From Phoronis australis (taxonomy: Eukaryota; Phoronida; Phoronidae): a stretch of DNA of 64,000 nt. Made by a program: the position numbers and the translations under genes. The notes below the pieces were generated by a model. That model worked only from the letters and a program-made list of their open reading frames with translations. It was not told the origin of the DNA and made no database searches. How positions within the stretch are numbered: the stretch's first letter is position 1; each line of letters opens with the position of its first letter. The stretch lies in contig NMRA01000007.1 in assembly GCA_002633005.1 (NCBI GenBank), positions 1,908,569 through 1,972,568 of the forward strand, given 5' to 3'. Shown piece after piece: positions 52,101 through 58,100 of this stretch.

Positions 52101-55100
52101 GGTAAATACAAAAACGACAATGCTTTAAAACTCCACACAATGTAGTATTAGCTCCACAATCACACAATGCCATTTTGATTTTTCCATTCAACTTGAAAGG
52201 CAATGAATTTATTTTCTGAATACTGAAACAGTGAATGTTACCATGGTAACAAAATCAACTCAGTTTGTCCCCAGATTTTACATTATGGTTATAACAAACT
52301 TGTCTTCCGTAATGATACGCGTGGCACTTAACAGTACGTATAACTAACCCCAAAAGCACAGGACCCCGTTCCAAGAAAACTGACTTAACTAAAGACAAAT
52401 CTTAGTTTAACTTTAGAAAGTTTTTTACTTATATTTTGTCTTAATTTTGACTAAGTTTCCAAAGGTGGAAATTTAAAAGTTTGGAAGTTGAAACAAATCT
52501 TAGACTTCAGTCAACAATGAACTTAAAAATCATTTTCTTGGAACAGGCCCCGGGACTTGATTTCAAAGGAAATAGAATAACATGAATCCATCTCCATGCC
52601 AAATGACTGTTACGAAGGCATAAGTACCATACAGAGACCTTTTTATCAAAGGTCTTAAGTCCAGTGTTAGACAATTGTAACTTGGGTTTTAATTTGCACA
52701 TTTCATTATCATGGCCCATGAAGGCAGTTGTAACTTTTTCATCTTGCTAAAAAAACGCAACGTCGTCTTTGAAGTAATGTGCCTACGACCATCTCAGCCA
52801 TGACCAGATTATGACCTTTGACGAGGGTCTCTATCATGAAAAGTGACTGAAGGCTTAAGTCAAAAATTTGGTGTTGTGCTTCACACAACCGTTTTTGAAA
52901 ATAGTAAAATCTCACATGAGAAAAAATGCAGTCTCTGAGAATGTACACATAACCGCTAGTTACAGTAAAAATTCTCAAATTTGGGACACTCTCTAAAATT
53001 TGAGACAGATATCCACGTCAAAATTGATTTTTGCTACTTCTGAAGATTAGGACATGATTACCATTAACATTCATATTTCTCCAATATCGGAAGTGCATTT
53101 TGTATCAACAACATACCATCATAGTTAGGGCGTTCTTGGTGCTTGGCATCGATTTCCAAAGAGTACCGGTATCGCTTTGTCAGTTTTGATATCAGTATTA
53201 TATCAATTTTCAAATACCGATATCAAACTCTATGCCCATCACAATGTCTTAGTCAAAGTGGATCTTGATAACTCACTTGAAGCACTAGACTTAGTACTGC
53301 AGGAGCTTGTGTAGGATGTGTTCATCTCCATGCCTTGATTACTGGTACCCATAGAGAAGTATAGGGAATTGTCTGACACCTCATCTACATCATCTGGAAC
53401 AGAGAACATCAGTCGTAGTGGAAGTGTTATTTGTTGCAGAGCATTAGCCTAACAATTTTGAAATTAAGGTGTTGACCAACACTACACAGCAATACTAAAC
53501 CCTTGAATTTCGTTTCTTAATAACCAAGATGGAAATAAGTGGTTACTTTTTCAGGTGACTCACATACTGGTGGTCTCTTTTTGGATTATTTTTACTTAAA
53601 CTTTAGTTTTATTTGTCTACGTAATTGTAGTTGGTACCCCAATCTGCCTGTCTGTCTGTCTGTCCATGTCAGTTTGTGATGTGTTTTATATTGTATTGTA
53701 TTCTATTATAATTTTCATGGTCAATCTTTATTAAATACATCAATCAGTCAATCAATCAATCAACTGTTGTGTTTGAATTTGAGTGTATGACCACAACAGT
53801 ATATCTGTGGGTTAAAGTACCAGTGCCTGATTGTAGATGTTGCTTTTATCAAGGTACAAGAGGACTATACATAAAAAGTGTATTACAGTGAATAATAAGT
53901 GGAACACTAACTTGATCACCCACACGAACCTGTGATATTTCTACAGCGATTACCAGACAGTTGAAATGTAAAGATAAAAACTGGAAACTGAGTTTAACTA
54001 AAAAACGTACGAAGTAACTGCGTCAAAAAAGACCCAGAAAATGTGGATATCTGAATGACCAGCACAATGGATTTGTACTTTTATCTTTCCATGAAACTAC
54101 AAGTTCAAACTTACACTCCTGCCATGACTGCCTCTCAGCAGGGGGTCTCATATGATCTTGTAACAGTTGCATCTGTAGGTCCTCTTCGCATCGTTCATAA
54201 TCCGTCACCTTCATAGGCTTATTAAGGTACTTCTTGGGCGAGTGCAAGGTCTCTGACGTGGCTACAATTTCATCATGACAATCAAATTACACCTGACTAA
54301 ATGTCATCTTCCTACAAAATTATAACTGAAGGAAAGGGAAATTCTGAAAACGGCAGTTGTCTGTTGCATACAGAACTGGAGCAATGAGCTTACTTGAGCC
54401 TGCATTGACAGACTGCATCAGACAAAATTGCTGGAGGATTTCAGTTTTGTAAAAATGAAAAGCCAAAACTCCCATTCCTAATAACAAGGGCATCAATAAT
54501 GACAGAATTAATGGAAGCGCCAAAAGTTGCATGTACTTTACAAACATTATTAGATATTGTTCAGTAATAAAGGTTTGTAAGCAGTCAACATCTACCTGCA
54601 TAAAACAAAATTAGTAAATCTATTGTAAGCTCAAATGACTCGTTTATTCAGAAAACACGAATTGACAATATCATCAGCTTAGTAGCCAATGACACAAGTA
54701 AGACAACGAACACAAGCTGAAGGTTACCTGGAGTGATGACACCCTTGGCGAGTTCCAAAAGTAGGTGCACTTGACGTGGTGACAAAAATGCATTGAAGGA
54801 CACCAGGTCACACGCAAAGGACAACTGAAATAATGTTACAGTGAGATGATCTTGCCATTTTGTCCAAATAAAGAATGGTCATACAGAGGCACTTTTTAAA
54901 GGCACAATAGTCTTCATGTCAAACAAAGTCTACTTCAAATACAGCAAATAAGTCTTTGTTAGACAATGTAAAGTATCACATAGAGTTCACATATGGTGGG
55001 GAGAAGCAATTTTACCTGTTTTTGAAATTCTTTGAGGTTATCGTACAATTAAACTGTAATTGTTGTTCAACGAATTCACCCATAAAAAAGCACACATTAC

Positions 55101-58100
55101 AAGAAAAAAATAAACTACATTAAACCTTCATCAACTTGCCCTATCCTGTTCAACAAAATCTGAAATTTGACACACCAGATATTGCTTTCCTGTCTCCCAC
55201 AACACTGAACTTTTCTATGAATAGGGGGTGTGTTGTTATTGAGAGTAGTACTATTTCAATGTAACACGAGAACCGTATTTATCACCAGTCTACAAACAAC
55301 ATTATAAGAGTAAAAAAATCTCAGCACATACTTTTGGTCCTGACAAAGCATCATTCTGCTTAATTTTGAACTTAAGCTTCTGTTGTCCACTAAATTTTGT
55401 AATTAACACCGGGTCTGAGTCGACCACCGGCTGACCCATCTCTGGACCCTGTAGCGGACTGAAGTCATCCAAATCAGGAGAGTGGGACACACTGGAAGTC
55501 TGCAAAATAATTTCGCGAATATAACTTGGTTTAAACAAAGATTCACAGTAACGCGGTGAATTTAAATAATAAATTTTAACAAGATTATAACAACTGTCCC
55601 TGTCGAGTGAAGAGTTCTTGAATTTTGGTTAAAAGCTAAATTTTCCTGCAAGTGTTGAGTACAGAATCAGTCAGGTGCCCAGATTAATGAGGAGGGCACT
55701 AAAATGAGAAACTGAAATTTTGGCGACAGGCATTAAGTTAAACAGAACACAGTGTGAACATTTAAAAGTGAAACTGTTTAAAATATTGGGGAGGATATTT
55801 AAACTGAACATGGCCGTTAACCATGACAAGAATGAATTTTCAGAACAAAATTCCTAAGCCAACAATCAACTTACTTTCTTTTCATAGAAGGAAGACTTCA
55901 TCTCCCTAGACTGTTTTGAGAACTCGTCTGAATAAAGCATCATTTCATAAATGTGAAAGATCTTATTGGCCACAGCAACCGGTTCATACTGCGTCTTCAC
56001 TTCACTAGTCGGATTCCTGAGTGACTCATCAGCGTTCTCATCAAAGTAGTTAATCCTGAAGAATACAAATTCAAAACTAAAAAGAATAACCTCACCATAA
56101 CACTTGATAGGGCCATGAAACAGCATAGGTGTGTTTAGGCTGCAAGGCTGGGCCCATTACACCAATCACCTGATTATGACTCATGGGGAACTGACATCAT
56201 CGGTTTCCTCATGGGTAAAATCTTCCAATCTGCCTGTTTGTTTCAGAAAGATAGAAAGACTATTAAACCTGAATGAACTACCAATGTCAGCCAGATGGGT
56301 TATGTGTCCATCAAGTAGTAGATTACGGTGTCTATTGTAGGCACGGCAAATCTCTACATGTTGAGCAGCCTCGGCCTCCAAGCCACAGTTGGGACAAAAT
56401 GAAAATGCCATGTGGCCTGTGATATTACGATGCCAAGTTAAGCTACAGTGTCCAGTAATAACATGTGTGAGTATAATTATCATAACGTATAACAATAACA
56501 CATTTCACAAAATTTGAACAAGGCCAGCCAAACCTCGCCATACATTACCTTTTAATGCGAACCTCCAGAGCAACTCCTAGTTGAGCCTCCTTGGGCAGGT
56601 GTTCCAACCTGACAACTGTGTCTGTGAGGACAACCTTGATCTTAGTAAGCACTGGAATGTAACAAAGAAACGGAACTAATTGGTGCTAAGTTACGTACTC
56701 TGAGAAATTACACAAGTCCGCTATATTATGCCCTGAGAGATTGTTTTATAAAAAGTTAAATGCACGAGAACACTCACTTAGCAGAATTTAATAGATTTTT
56801 TACAATGTTTATCATGAAAAATATTACGTACAATATTTGGAATTAAGCCCAGAAAGCATTGGGACTGTCCAGATTTTAGATATGAGAAACTTGGTCCATT
56901 TCAACAACAGAGTTGTACAAGGACCACTAGTGTCATCAACTCTCAATATCACAAACACTGATCTGAGTTCCTTTCTGTGCAAGAGAGCAATTACCACTTT
57001 AGCAACACGTTCGCAATAATAAAAAACTGGCAGATAGGAATATTGTAATATTGTGGATTGAAGATGGTGATTTTTCAAACTTTTTGGCTTCTGAGATTGA
57101 ATTCCACAAGAATAGTTATGACAAGGTTAATTTTCCATGAAGATGTATGATAAAAATCTGACAGCCAAAATGACATAATACTGGATTCGTTTTTTTGACA
57201 ACTGTTTCAGCTGTGACATGTTTACCCAAGTGTATTGGGATTAAGTGACTCTCTGTAACACGGTGAAGAATTGGCTTGTGAGGCATGACGTTAGACAAAA
57301 GATTGCAGGAATGCTTAACAATGGACTAGATTAATATCTCAATTCAGAAATCACTTTCATTTGGATTTGAGGATAAACGAGACGCATTTCTAGCATGCAA
57401 ACCATAGCTAAACACATGTAAAAACTTTCATAGCAAAAACGATACACTGCGCAAACCTGTATCAATGGTTCCTGCAAACTCCTGCAGCCCTTCGTAAGAG
57501 TCTGTGGTTTGTTGTTGCGGACTAGGCACTTCTTGTTTCAATATGTCTTCAGCCACATGCAGAGAGTCCATACTCGTGGTCATTGAGCTCATCATTGACT
57601 CAAACATGGCACCAGGGGTCACTACCAGACAAGCACAACAGTTCATACAGCTACACAAAATTTCTACAATCACAGGTTTCTGAAAAATCTATTGCCAATA
57701 ATGGCATACTTTGGAGGTAAAATTAGAACATTTTGATAGCTTACCAAAAGCAATGAGCCCACATATAAATATATGGGTGCATAGATGGTATACACTGTTA
57801 AAGGCAAAAGCCTATGAAAACGAAGAGTGGTATGGTGCATTCATACATCAAAAAATAAAATACATGTGTTATGAAAGAAATTTTAAAATGTGACACAAAC
57901 TCTTAAAAGCTTTCAGAAGCACAAAAGAAAGTAACTGTCACCAACACCTTGTTTAATTTATCATTTGTTTCCTCTTTCTACAAAATTACCATAAAAAACA
58001 ACATGCTAATTTCCAAATGTAGGTCCCATGGTTTAGTTTCAGAAATAAGCAGTATTTAGATTATCATAGTCTTCATATCAATCCAAACTCTTCTGCGTTT

